DNA of 64,000 nucleotides from Maribacter sp. MJ134 (lineage in GTDB: Bacteria > Bacteroidota > Bacteroidia > Flavobacteriales > Flavobacteriaceae): contig NZ_CP034570.1 of assembly GCF_003970695.1 (NCBI RefSeq), positions 1,426,001-1,490,000 of the forward strand, in the 5' to 3' direction. The notes under the pieces were generated by a model that was given only the letters and a program-made list of their open reading frames with translations, searched no databases and was not told the origin of the DNA. Shown one piece after another: positions 8,770-17,622 of the stretch; position 1 is the stretch's first letter; each line of letters starts with the position of its first letter. Position numbers and translations under genes: made by a program.

Positions 8770-9540
8770 ATGATGAAATATTCCATTTTTAAAATGAAAG
8801 AAATTTCGGTTCTTATACCCTTACTTTTTCTAATGATAAGTTGCTCCGAAGACCGTACGGCAGAACCCGAGAAAGAAGACACCGTAGAGACACCATTTAG
8901 ACCACAGAACGTACTTTTTATAGGAAACAGTCATACCCGTTTTAACCAAGGCGTGGATTTTTATTTAAAAGGTTTTTTAGACAACTTAAACCTCCCTTAC
9001 GAACCATTCATAGAACGCTCGGCCTTTGATGGCTATACGCTCGATGAGCATTTAGAAAACAACAGTACCACTTCTATACTAGAATCAAAAAAATGGGACA
9101 TTGTAGTGCTTCAAGAGAATACGTTTAAAGCGGCCAACGACAAGCTTGGTGCTAAGGTTGCTATGGAAAACTTTAAGTTTGCCGTTACTAACAATGATAC
9201 GCAACTTTATCTTTTTTTAACCTGGGCTTACGAAGATGAGCCAGAAATGTTGTCCAAAATTATCGAAACCTATGAAGAGACGGGTGTGCTTTTAAAAGCT
9301 AAAGTTGTTCCGGTAGGAGTAGCTTTTAGAGATTTTAAGAATGCCAACGGAGAAACCATTAACCTTTATAATCCAGACGGAGTGCATCCAAGTATAGCAG
9401 GTTCTTTTCTAGCGGCAAGTATGTTTTATTATGCCATATATGACGAGGACCCCACTAAAAATGACTATACCGCTTCACTAGAAGAAGCAACGGCAGATTT
9501 ACTAAAACAGATGGCAAAGGAAGCTATAGACGCCTACTAA
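8770..9540 (+). CDS. SGNH/GDSL-type hydrolase lipoprotein
   Basis: A 256-residue lipoprotein: hydrophobic stretch and lipobox LMISC with the acylated cysteine at C25, or two to eight residues earlier in numbering if the ATG at 8773 or 8794 is used. The block I motif is FIGNSHT with the likely catalytic Ser54, and the block V motif is PDGVHPS near the C-terminus with the His/Asp pair. WDIVVLQEN matches block III. These place it in the SGNH hydrolase superfamily (esterases and carbohydrate deacetylases); the substrate is not evident. The gene overlaps the convergent menE by four bases, and a hairpin lies just before its start. Confidence 0.72.
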   Translation: MMKYSIFKMKEISVLIPLLFLMISCSEDRTAEPEKEDTVETPFRPQNVLFIGNSHTRFNQGVDFYLKGFLDNLNLPYEPFIERSAFDGYTLDEHLENNSTTSILESKKWDIVVLQENTFKAANDKLGAKVAMENFKFAVTNNDTQLYLFLTWAYEDEPEMLSKIIETYEETGVLLKAKVVPVGVAFRDFKNANGETINLYNPDGVHPSIAGSFLAASMFYYAIYDEDPTKNDYTASLEEATADLLKQMAKEAIDAY

Positions 9541-10622
9541 TTGCCAAGTAATTTGACAGTCTCCTTACGCATTATCTTACCATTTTCAGTTTCTTTGAAC
9601 TTCGGTACCATAATTACTTCTTTGGGTATTTGATAGTTTCCAAGAATACCGCTACGCCTTATTTTCATAAGAACCTCTTCCCGATTTAATTTGCCTTCTA
9701 CGATCAAAACTAATTTCTCACCTAATATTCTATCCGGTTTACCGGCGACAAAGAATCGATTATTAATAAAAGCGGAGAGTGCTGATTCTATTTGCTCGGG
9801 AAATAATTTTATGCCCCCGGAATTGATTACATTATCATGTCTACCCAACCAAAGAAACTCCGATGTTGAAGTAAGTTCAACAATATCATTGGTATACACA
9901 GTTTCCTCCGAGATATGTGGCGCATCAATAACGAGACAATTCCTTTGATCGGTCGAAATCTTAACTTTTGGGAGCACCTTAAAAGGAAGTGCTGACGAAC
10001 GAGAGTCGCCCTGAACGGCTCCATTGACTTTTCGAGCAGCAATATGTGTAATAGTCTCCGTCATACCATAGGTCTCATAAATTTGACACCTTTTATCTTG
10101 CACTAGATTTTTTAAATCTTGAGAAAAAGGAGCCCCACCAACAATTAGCTTTTCAATAGAATCTATGAAATTGACACTGTTCTGAAGTTGAAGCGGAACC
10201 ATGGCTGAAAAACTATATTTTTTTCCATCGGATGTAAGTGGACTAGATTTAGGTTCAATCACATCAATATGTAGCCCTAATACCAATGCACGCACCATTA
10301 GCATTTTCCCGGCGATATAGGTCATGGGTAAACAATGCAGCACGGTATCCTTTGGTTTTAATACGAAGAAATCCCCTGTAGCCACGGCCGAATTGATCAT
10401 GTGTTCCTTCAAAATAGAAATACGCTTGGGTGTTCCCGTAGAACCAGAAGTCTGGACACTAATTTCATGGGAGGGCTGTAACCAGTCCAATAAAAAATCA
10501 CCCAATTTTTTCTCGAACTCCGACCCTTCCTTGACATAACTATAAGACAGTTCAGTAAGGTCCGCCTCCGTACAGGACAAACCGTTAAGGGCAAAATTAG
10601 GATGTACATTAACGCTGTTCAA
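9537..10622 (-). CDS. menE: o-Succinylbenzoate-CoA ligase (MenE), short form
   Basis: An AMP-forming acyl-CoA synthetase that activates o-succinylbenzoate for menaquinone synthesis. Visible are the P-loop QTSGSTGTPKRI, the YETYGMTETITH motif, and LGRHDNVINSGGIKLFPEQIE at the hinge to the C-terminal domain, which ends in a lysine-containing GKIMRKE. At 361 residues it is shorter than the 450-490 of other bacterial MenE enzymes, as is common in Bacteroidota. The start is a TTG at 10622, since no in-frame ATG exists before the conserved HPNFALNG. It overlaps the upstream CPBP gene by 14 bases, so menC, CPBP and menE are probably one transcript. Confidence 0.9.
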   Translation of the reverse strand: MNSVNVHPNFALNGLSCTEADLTELSYSYVKEGSEFEKKLGDFLLDWLQPSHEISVQTSGSTGTPKRISILKEHMINSAVATGDFFVLKPKDTVLHCLPMTYIAGKMLMVRALVLGLHIDVIEPKSSPLTSDGKKYSFSAMVPLQLQNSVNFIDSIEKLIVGGAPFSQDLKNLVQDKRCQIYETYGMTETITHIAARKVNGAVQGDSRSSALPFKVLPKVKISTDQRNCLVIDAPHISEETVYTNDIVELTSTSEFLWLGRHDNVINSGGIKLFPEQIESALSAFINNRFFVAGKPDRILGEKLVLIVEGKLNREEVLMKIRRSGILGNYQIPKEVIMVPKFKETENGKIMRKETVKLLGN

Positions 10623-11574
10623 CTTCAGTTTCTTTTCTAGCTTGGAACTCTTCCATGGACAATACTTTGCCGGTAAGTTTTTCCCTCCAATTGGACCATC
10701 CGTATATCTGAGAAAAAATCAATAATAGTATTGGGAAAACCACAAAAACCGGAATCAAAACGTCCCAACCCAGAACGGGGTCTGAGATATCCCTGTAAAC
10801 GGAATGTGTCTGAAAAGCTGTCCAGTCCGCCGTGACCAGTAATGCAGCAGTTAAATTATTCGCTGCATGAAAGCCAATTGCGAGCTCTAGCCCGTCATCC
10901 ATTAGCGTAACAATACCTAAGAAAAAACCCGTACCTATATAAAAGATTAAAATTCCATAACCCAATTTTTCGACCTCTGGATTGAGAATATGCATGAGTC
11001 CGAATAATAACGATGTAAATACCAGAGGGAACCATCTGTTTTTAGCCATAACCCCTAAGCCTTGTAACATATAACCTCTAATAAAATATTCCTCCATACT
11101 GGTTTGCAGGGGAATCATCACGATAGCGATTACAGCTAAAATGAGGAACGGTGTCATTTGAAAGTTATATTCATAGTCTTCCGGTGCCAAATACATATCC
11201 AGAAAAATAAAAAGTACGGAGATAATCGCCCATAGACCAAAAGCGAACAGTATTCTAGACCAATCTATTTTCTTTCTTGCCGTAGTTAAAGAGGTCAACG
11301 ATTGTTTATGAACAAATTTTACGAATAGGAATAATGCTCCTAGCCCAATAGCAAAAGTTAGTAGCATTAGAAACAAGAAGGTGTTGGAACCGAGTATATT
11401 GGACATTACTCCTAAATCACCACTCCCTAAGACAGCAAGGGAGTCGCTCTTTAAAATTAAAGCGGCCACTAAAGGAACGCCTCCCAATATTTGCCAAACA
11501 AAAAATACGGCAATAATACCGAGCACGTATCTCCACCCTTCGCTTAAACCCTTATATCCCTGCTCTATGTACAT
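10609..11574 (-). CDS. CPBP-family intramembrane glutamic protease
   Basis: A 321-residue integral membrane protein with about eight hydrophobic segments. The three motifs of the CPBP (CAAX protease and bacteriocin-processing, Abi) family are present: EEYFIRG with E161, E162 and R166; FGLMHILN with H195; and GFHAANN with H236 and N240. In the family these form the intramembrane catalytic site. A CPBP gene between menC and menE is a recurrent flavobacterial arrangement, but no role in menaquinone synthesis is known. The start ATG lies inside the last codons of menC (10-base overlap). Its substrate is unknown. Confidence 0.85.
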   Translation of the reverse strand: MYIEQGYKGLSEGWRYVLGIIAVFFVWQILGGVPLVAALILKSDSLAVLGSGDLGVMSNILGSNTFLFLMLLTFAIGLGALFLFVKFVHKQSLTSLTTARKKIDWSRILFAFGLWAIISVLFIFLDMYLAPEDYEYNFQMTPFLILAVIAIVMIPLQTSMEEYFIRGYMLQGLGVMAKNRWFPLVFTSLLFGLMHILNPEVEKLGYGILIFYIGTGFFLGIVTLMDDGLELAIGFHAANNLTAALLVTADWTAFQTHSVYRDISDPVLGWDVLIPVFVVFPILLLIFSQIYGWSNWREKLTGKVLSMEEFQARKETEVEQR

Positions 11575-12617
11575 AAATTCTTTATTAATTTGTTATCCCA
11601 AACCTTTTTTGGGTTATAGTATAAACTTCCGTTTCTTACCTCCAAAGGACTATCGATATTATTAGTGAATAAAGCCCCTGTACCCAAGCCTTGCGGTAAA
11701 TTACTATTTAAAACGGAGGTCCATTGTGCAATTGCGTTTAACCCTATATTACTTTCCAATGCACTGGTAACCCACCAACCGATTTTATATTTTTCCGCAA
11801 TAGATATCCATTCCTCACTACCCTGAAAACCACCGACCAAACTTGGTTTTAGAATAATATACTGAGGGCGTACCGTTCTTAGCAGTTCGTCCTTTTTTTC
11901 AATATCTACGATTCCTATCAGTTCTTCATCCAATGCAATTGGCAAGGGTGTCTCACTACACAATTCTTTGAGTGAATTCCATTGTCCTGCTTTGATGGGT
12001 TGTTCAATGGAGTGAAGATCAAGGGTTGAAAGTATACTCAATTTATCCAAAGCTTCAAACGAAGAAAATGCACCATTGGCATCTACCCGTAATTCTATTT
12101 CGTCTTTATCAAATCGATTTCTAATGGATTGCAACAATGTTATTTCCTTATTAAAATCAACCGCTCCTATCTTCATTTTAATACAAGAGAATCCTTCTAC
12201 TAACTTGCGCTGAATCTGTTCATGCATAAAGTCGATATCACCCATCCAGATGAGCCCGTTTATTGCTATAGGCTTATACTCGTTAACAAATGGCGTATGA
12301 AATAGTTTAAAGGAATCTCGTGCCGCTAGGGACAAAAATGCCTGTTCCAAACCAAACTGAATACTAGGAAAGTGTTTCAATTCTTTTATCAACTCTCCTT
12401 CCCCGAGATTAATATTCCGAGACACCCAGGCTAGCTTTTCCTCGTAATCGGGTACATCATCATAACTTAAGCCCCTAAATACAGCACATTCCCCTATACC
12501 GTACTGTCCACTATCCTCCAAAATAAGGAACCATGTTTCCTTAGTCTTTAGGGTTCCACGAGAAGTTCCGCTAGGCCGTTTAAAATTAAGTATGTGTTTT
12601 TTATAAGTGGCTTTCAT
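11565..12617 (-). CDS. menC: o-Succinylbenzoate synthase (MenC)
   Basis: An enolase-superfamily enzyme that dehydrates SHCHC to o-succinylbenzoate in menaquinone synthesis. The expected residues are all visible: the KMKIG pair with K149, metal ligands D179 (RVDANG), E205 (SIEQP) and D230 (ALDEE), and the second lysine K257 (ILKPSLVGG). The length, 350 residues, is normal. It starts at an ATG facing the divergent SDR gene 47 bases away and overlaps the CPBP gene downstream. Muconate-cycloisomerase or dipeptide-epimerase members share this fold, but the menE neighbour settles the assignment. Confidence 0.92.
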   Translation of the reverse strand: MKATYKKHILNFKRPSGTSRGTLKTKETWFLILEDSGQYGIGECAVFRGLSYDDVPDYEEKLAWVSRNINLGEGELIKELKHFPSIQFGLEQAFLSLAARDSFKLFHTPFVNEYKPIAINGLIWMGDIDFMHEQIQRKLVEGFSCIKMKIGAVDFNKEITLLQSIRNRFDKDEIELRVDANGAFSSFEALDKLSILSTLDLHSIEQPIKAGQWNSLKELCSETPLPIALDEELIGIVDIEKKDELLRTVRPQYIILKPSLVGGFQGSEEWISIAEKYKIGWWVTSALESNIGLNAIAQWTSVLNSNLPQGLGTGALFTNNIDSPLEVRNGSLYYNPKKVWDNKLIKNLCT

Positions 12618-12664
12618 ATTAAGCCTATAAATTTAGGTATATTTTAGCGGTCTAAAAGAACAAG

Positions 12665-13459
12665 ATGGGGCATATACAAGGAAAAAAAATATGGATTACC
12701 GGCGCATCCTCTGGTATAGGTGAAGCATTGACCTATAGATTGAACGAACTAGGTTGCTTTCTTATCATTTCCTCAAGGAGACCTGAAGCATTATTAAGCG
12801 TTAAAAATAACTGCAAAAATCCAAAAAAGGTATCTATTTTACCTTTGGATTTAGCAGCTTTTAACACACTCTCCGAAGCAACCGAAAAAGCTATTGCGTT
12901 CTATGGCAGAATAGACATTTTAATTAATAACGGCGGTATAAGTCAACGCTCTTTAATAAAAAACACTAAGTTTGAAGTTTTTCAAAAAATGATAGACGTT
13001 AACTATCTGGGAACTATAAAATTAACAAAGTCATTACTTCCGTATTTTTTAGCCGAAAAAGGTGGTCATTTCGTTACGGTTACAAGCCTTATGGGAAAAT
13101 TTGGTTCACCTTACAGGTCCGGGTATTGTGGTGCTAAACATGCCCTTCATGGCTTCTTCGATGTCTTGCGGATGGAACATGAAAAAGACCATATTAACGT
13201 TACACTTGTATGTCCAGGATTCATTCAAACCAATGTGGCAAAAAATGCACTAGTAGGAGATGGCAGTCAACAAAGAAAACAGGACGAAGCTACGGCCAAT
13301 GGAATGTCTCCAAACGAATGCGCCGCTAAAATCATAAAGGCGATAGAGAAAAATAAATTTGAAGTATATATCGGTGGTAAGGAAACTTTTGGAGTCTATC
13401 TAAAACGCTTCTTTCCAAAAATGCTACACCGGGTTGTTCTAAAAAGTGCGGTTCGTTAA
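12665..13459 (+). CDS. Short-chain dehydrogenase/reductase
   Basis: A 264-residue classical SDR. It has the NAD(P) motif TGASSGIG at residues 12-19, NNGG at 88-91, and the catalytic Ser141, Tyr154 and Lys158 (YCGAK). A C-terminal hydrophobic, basic segment (VYLKRFFPKMLHRVV) resembles DHRS7-like members that sit at membranes. The serine-arginine pair after strand 2 (SSRRPEA) suggests NADP. It is the only plus-strand gene inside the men region, so it is probably regulated separately. The substrate cannot be inferred. Confidence 0.85.
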   Translation: MGHIQGKKIWITGASSGIGEALTYRLNELGCFLIISSRRPEALLSVKNNCKNPKKVSILPLDLAAFNTLSEATEKAIAFYGRIDILINNGGISQRSLIKNTKFEVFQKMIDVNYLGTIKLTKSLLPYFLAEKGGHFVTVTSLMGKFGSPYRSGYCGAKHALHGFFDVLRMEHEKDHINVTLVCPGFIQTNVAKNALVGDGSQQRKQDEATANGMSPNECAAKIIKAIEKNKFEVYIGGKETFGVYLKRFFPKMLHRVVLKSAVR

Positions 13460-13466
13460 ATACGTA

Positions 13467-15431
13467 CTACTTGAAATTGAACCAGAAACGAACTCCATCA
13501 GAGGTCTTATCCGTATTTAAATTGGTCTGTAGCTGATTTGCAAGTCTATTCATTAGACGAATACCCATGGAAGAGTTTGCCCGTTCTTCGGTATCCTTCG
13601 GCAGACCCACGCCATTATCGGTATATTCAAAAAAGCCTTCCCTACCCGCTATTTTTCTAAGATGAATATATATTTTACCGTCCTCTTCGTTTTGCGGGAA
13701 AGCGTATTTAAAGGAGTTAGAAACAAGTTCGTTCAATATTAGTCCAAAAGGTATCGCCCTATCAATATCAAGCTCTACACCTTCGGCATCTATAGTGATA
13801 TTAATATTATGACCACCCTTCTTGTAGACTGACTGTACACTGTTAATAAGACTCTCGATGTAACCCTGCATTTCTATTACCGACAAGTCGTCATTCTGAT
13901 ACAATTTTTGGTGAATGAGCGCCATGGCCTTCACCCTACTTTTTCCTTCCTCTAGTGCCTCAATTGCAGCCTTACTTCGCGTATTCTTAGTCTGAAGGCT
14001 CAACAAGCTCGAAACCATCTGCAAATTGTTCTTCACTCTATGATGAATTTCTTTTAATAGAGAGTCTTTTTCTACCAATGAGTTTTCTATAATATGTTTC
14101 TGCTCCGCTATTAAACGTTGGTTCTTAATACTCTTTAAGTAGGCATACACCAACCCCGCAAACCCCAGCAAAGTGAATATCAATGAAATGAACACCAAAC
14201 TTATCCTTTCATCCTTAGCGGCAATATCATTTCTTGATTGCTCTAAATCCGCCTTTTGCTGCTCGATCATATCCTTGGAATACTCTACTTCTTGAGTAAT
14301 GACAGCAGCCAATTGCTGATTTCTAATATTTGACTCATTAAATTCTATAGAATCCCTTATTCTAGTATTTCTTTTTAGATAGGTATTGGAACTCCTATAA
14401 TCTCCGGTCTTATCGTAGTAAGAGGCATATAGACGATTTTTCTTTAGAATATTCTCCGTTTTAACCGGCGTTAAGTCATCACTTAAATAGTCCGTAGCCT
14501 TTTCAAAATTGTTCAGGTTTAAATGACACTCGGCAATTTCCAAGGTATTTTCCACTAAGTCTGACGAAAATTTGCCTGGGTTATATTTTTTTATTGCCTC
14601 AATGCTTTTTTCCAAATACGGAATGGCCTCCTCATACTCCTTTAACTGAACATAGCATTTTCCAATATTTCCTAAAATAATGCCTTTTAGGAGGTTTGCC
14701 TGTACAAGTTGGTTGTCTGATTTTACCTGTATAACATCGCTAAAATAAACATCTATCAGGGCATTGGCTTTATTGAACTGTGTTAACGCGGTGGGTGTGG
14801 ATTTATCTAGCCTCAGATAATTTCCAATATTGTTGTTATATACGGCCTGTGCATAAAAGTCGCCATCTTCAATTTCCTTTTTCTCCTCGGTCATATAGTC
14901 CTTCATAGCCTTTCTGTGCTGACCTAAGCTAGAATAGATGTCATAGAAGGCGATGTTCTTAGTAATACCTATCTCTCGCTTGCGTCTTCTGACCTCTATT
15001 TGCTTTTCATACAGTTCCAACCTAGCATAATCAGCATCCATCAATTCCAAAATAAGCGATTTGATGTCTATATCGTAAGAATCCATTTCCTCATAGAGCT
15101 CTTTGACAATGGCGAGACTTTTTTCATAGTCCCCTAAATCGTAGTAAAGTTGACCTTGCATCAACTTATAATTAACAATACCGGTGGAGTCCTTTGTTTT
15201 CTGGGAACTGTTCAAGTAAACGTTCACGGTGTCTAACCAATCATAAGCAGAATTCTGATTATATCTATCCGGAGTACCGAAAAAAAAGGTAGACCTCAAC
15301 TCTGAATCTTCGAGTTCTTGAAATTGCTCGTAATAATCAGTAGCGTCTAGGGAATCCTGAGCAGAAACCGAAAAGGCCATGAGCAGGAACACAGTAATTA
15401 AAAAAAGATTAGAACAAACGTTTTTTTTCAT
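13467..15431 (-). CDS. TPR sensor histidine kinase (HisKA_2 type)
   Basis: A 654-residue sensor kinase. It has a signal peptide (ends SVSAQ), a periplasmic region of TPR-like helices (about 60-380), a coiled coil, one transmembrane helix (about 408-430), a second coiled coil, and a HisKA_2 dimerisation domain EIHHRVKNNLQM starting at residue 461 with the phospho-acceptor His464. The HATPase domain shows LILNELVSNSFKYAF (N box), YTDNGVGLP (G1) and SSMGIRLMNRL. Kinases of this type in Bacteroidota commonly work with LytTR response regulators; one is encoded 485 bases upstream on the same strand, so a two-component pair is likely. The signal sensed is unknown. It ends eight bases from the convergent SDR gene. 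Confidence 0.88.
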   Translation of the reverse strand: MKKNVCSNLFLITVFLLMAFSVSAQDSLDATDYYEQFQELEDSELRSTFFFGTPDRYNQNSAYDWLDTVNVYLNSSQKTKDSTGIVNYKLMQGQLYYDLGDYEKSLAIVKELYEEMDSYDIDIKSLILELMDADYARLELYEKQIEVRRRKREIGITKNIAFYDIYSSLGQHRKAMKDYMTEEKKEIEDGDFYAQAVYNNNIGNYLRLDKSTPTALTQFNKANALIDVYFSDVIQVKSDNQLVQANLLKGIILGNIGKCYVQLKEYEEAIPYLEKSIEAIKKYNPGKFSSDLVENTLEIAECHLNLNNFEKATDYLSDDLTPVKTENILKKNRLYASYYDKTGDYRSSNTYLKRNTRIRDSIEFNESNIRNQQLAAVITQEVEYSKDMIEQQKADLEQSRNDIAAKDERISLVFISLIFTLLGFAGLVYAYLKSIKNQRLIAEQKHIIENSLVEKDSLLKEIHHRVKNNLQMVSSLLSLQTKNTRSKAAIEALEEGKSRVKAMALIHQKLYQNDDLSVIEMQGYIESLINSVQSVYKKGGHNINITIDAEGVELDIDRAIPFGLILNELVSNSFKYAFPQNEEDGKIYIHLRKIAGREGFFEYTDNGVGLPKDTEERANSSMGIRLMNRLANQLQTNLNTDKTSDGVRFWFNFK

Positions 15432-15917
15432 ATCATATTAGGACACCATATCAAACTTAAAACTATTCTTTGATATTGCTAAATTTTTGTTGTTACCCCT
15501 TCATCATAATTTCTAACGAAGTGTAACGAATTTAATCGGTTTCAATAAGTTGGTGTTCTAAGAATACAACCGTATCAATAACCGCCAAAAGTTTCAAAAG
15601 GGTTTTAAATGCACGGTTCACCGTAATAAGGACAAATTGAATTGTGCAACTGGAATCTAAAACGAATAACAGCACCCTCCTTTTACAAAAATATTATATA
15701 AGCAACCAGGTATGGGAATATTGTTGTGTAAAGGGCCTATTTTGTTGTGAAACTTTGTTTAGACCAAAAGACTTGCGGTTCAGCGTTATTACCTGCATTT
15801 CATCGATGATTTGTTGTGCTGCATAAAGACGATTAAATCACGATTCCTAATAATTTCATATGAACCAAAAAAAATCACTCCTAAAGAAGTGATTTTTAAA
15901 ATGCGTTATTCAGAACG
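15432..15917 (-). promoter_or_regulatory. Leader region of the histidine kinase with paired TTGTTGTG repeats
   Basis: About 490 bases with no convincing gene lie between the response regulator and the kinase. On the plus strand TTGTTGTG occurs at 15721-15728, 15742-15749 and 15811-15818. The first two are 21 bases apart, two helical turns, the geometry seen for direct-repeat sites of LytTR regulators such as AgrA. A Bacteroidota -7 box for the kinase, TAAGTTTG on the minus strand, is at 15452-15459, but I see no matching -33 TTG. A 60-codon open frame at 15644-15826 has no recognisable features and was not called. The regulatory reading is inference. Confidence 0.35.
15870..15897 (-). terminator. 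Terminator after the LytTR response regulator gene
   Basis: A perfect 10-base inverted repeat (AAAAATCACT / AGTGATTTTT) with an 8-base loop starts 21 bases beyond the regulator's stop. Read on the minus strand it is followed by a T-run, as for a Rho-independent terminator. It separates the regulator from the kinase transcript. Confidence 0.75.
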
Positions 15918-16679
15918 TCATGAATTCATGGCAGAAATAATGAACTCCTTAAAGTCTTTAGAGATAGGAATAAGGGTATTATTAATCATAATATCCTTTG
16001 AATTGATGGCATCGATATGATCTACATTAACGATATAGGATTTATGCGCCCTATAAAATTTATTCTTCGGCAGCTTTTCTAAATAATCCTTTAAAGGAGA
16101 CCTTACCAGGAACTTCTTATCAACCGTATTCACCTCTAAGTAAACATTATCTGCCTTAATGAACTGTATATCCCCGAACTGAATTCTATAATAGAGGTGT
16201 TGTTTCTTTACGAAAATGGAATCTTTTAATATGGAATTGGACATCGGTACATCCTCGTTGACCGTTCCCTCATTTACACCGCTATTCCCTGGTTGTTTGC
16301 CATAAATAAAATTAGATAAAGCAATTTCTATAGAAGTATACAGATCTTGTTGCTCAAAAGGCTTTACAAGATAACCGTTTGGTTTAACGGTCTTGGCATT
16401 TTCTACGGTAGCCCTATCAGAGTTTGAAGTTACAAATATGAAAGGAATGTCATAATTCTCACGAATATGCTTTCCTAAATCTATACCGGTCTTGTCAGAT
16501 GCTAGAATTATATCTATTAAAACAAGGTCTACCTGTTGCGTTTTCAACACTTCGACAGCCTGCTCATAAACAATAACATTGTCTACAATCTCATAACCGA
16601 TTTCCTCCAACATGGACTGCATATCATCAGCGATGATAACGTTGTCCTCCACGATAAGTATTTTAATAGATTGCTCCAA
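15918..16679 (-). CDS. LytTR-family response regulator
   Basis: A response regulator of about 253 residues. The receiver domain begins IKILIVEDN with the acidic pair E11/D12, has the phospho-acceptor D56 (LVLIDIIL) and the lysine of YLVKPF. The LytTR DNA-binding domain follows (about 155-250), with FIKADNVYLEV and KFYRAHKSYIVNVDHID. I start it at the TTG at 16679, directly before the receiver domain. The open frame reaches back to a GTG at 16766, but that would add 29 non-homologous residues and overlap menA. It probably receives phosphate from the TPR kinase encoded next on this strand. Confidence 0.85.
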   Translation of the reverse strand: MEQSIKILIVEDNVIIADDMQSMLEEIGYEIVDNVIVYEQAVEVLKTQQVDLVLIDIILASDKTGIDLGKHIRENYDIPFIFVTSNSDRATVENAKTVKPNGYLVKPFEQQDLYTSIEIALSNFIYGKQPGNSGVNEGTVNEDVPMSNSILKDSIFVKKQHLYYRIQFGDIQFIKADNVYLEVNTVDKKFLVRSPLKDYLEKLPKNKFYRAHKSYIVNVDHIDAINSKDIMINNTLIPISKDFKEFIISAMNS

Positions 16680-16713
16680 ATTTATTTGTGGTTTAGATGG
16701 TTTACACTCAAAA

Positions 16714-17622
16714 TTACAAAAAATAATTGTATCCAAAATAAAAGAGCAATGCCATTGCAAAAGCACTCAACGCCAACTTTTTGAGTTCGGGATCCAAGTT
16801 TTTGGGAATAGCCGTATTTTTAACTTTGAACGCATGCCATACTATAGGTACAAATGAAAGAAGACATAATAACTGACTCCAGTGCTTATACGTCAAGAAT
16901 ATAAATAGGGCTAAGCTTATGAACGAGCCAAAAAGAAGTACGTAATGGTACTTTTTTCCTGCTTCGAAACCTATTTTCACGATTACAGTATTCTTACCTG
17001 ATTCCTTATCGGAGTTAAAGTCTCTTAGATTATTTAAATTTAAAACACCGACACTAAGCAAACCAATACTTATGGCAGGCAACAAACCCAATAGATAGAA
17101 GGAAGAAGTGTATAAAAATAGGGAACCTAAAACACTGACCAAACCAAAGAATACAAAAACAAAAACATCCCCTAGACCTTTGTAACCATAGGCCGTATCA
17201 CCTACAGTATATTTAATTGCCGCCCATATACTTAAGGCACCAAGTAGAAGAAATGTCAAGGACAGAACAAGGTTCTCCTCTCCAAAGGCCATATAGATCA
17301 AAGCTATGACCAAAAGCATATTAATAATTACGGAAACAATAATACCCCTCTTTAAGATGGTCCGTGACAGCAACCCGCTTTGTAGTGCTCTTTTAGGACC
17401 AACTCTATTATGATTATCGGTTCCTTTTACACCATCTCCGTAGTCATTCGCGAAATTTGAAGTGATCTGAAAACCAATGGTAGTGAAAATTGCCAACCAG
17501 AAAAGTGTTGTATTGCTATCGCCAAGATAGCCCGCTAAAGCAGTACCGATCAGTATTCCCGAAATGGATAGGGGTAGCGTTCTAGGCCTAGCAGCATTAA
17601 TCCATGCGCTTAGTTTACGCAC
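16714..17622 (-). CDS. menA: 1,4-Dihydroxy-2-naphthoate polyprenyltransferase (MenA)
   Basis: A UbiA-superfamily membrane prenyltransferase of 302 residues and about eight to nine transmembrane helices that attaches the isoprenoid tail to dihydroxynaphthoate. Both Asp-rich motifs are visible: NFANDYGDGVKGTDN (diphosphate/Mg binding) and LRDFNSDKESGKNT. The N-terminus AWINAARPRTLPLS is typical of MenA. It starts at a GTG whose first base is the last base of the upstream gene's TAG, so translation is probably coupled to the SPOR-like protein. Confidence 0.92.
   Translation of the reverse strand: MRKLSAWINAARPRTLPLSISGILIGTALAGYLGDSNTTLFWLAIFTTIGFQITSNFANDYGDGVKGTDNHNRVGPKRALQSGLLSRTILKRGIIVSVIINMLLVIALIYMAFGEENLVLSLTFLLLGALSIWAAIKYTVGDTAYGYKGLGDVFVFVFFGLVSVLGSLFLYTSSFYLLGLLPAISIGLLSVGVLNLNNLRDFNSDKESGKNTVIVKIGFEAGKKYHYVLLFGSFISLALFIFLTYKHWSQLLCLLSFVPIVWHAFKVKNTAIPKNLDPELKKLALSAFAMALLFYFGYNYFL

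Noticed and set aside
15644..15826. A 60-residue open frame between the kinase and the regulator
   Set aside because: No start context, no recognisable features and a cysteine-rich composition unlike the neighbours; more likely a chance frame in a regulatory gap.
16680..16766. A longer N-terminus for the LytTR regulator from a GTG
   Set aside because: It would overlap menA by 53 bases and add a Cys/Phe-rich stretch absent from receiver domains.
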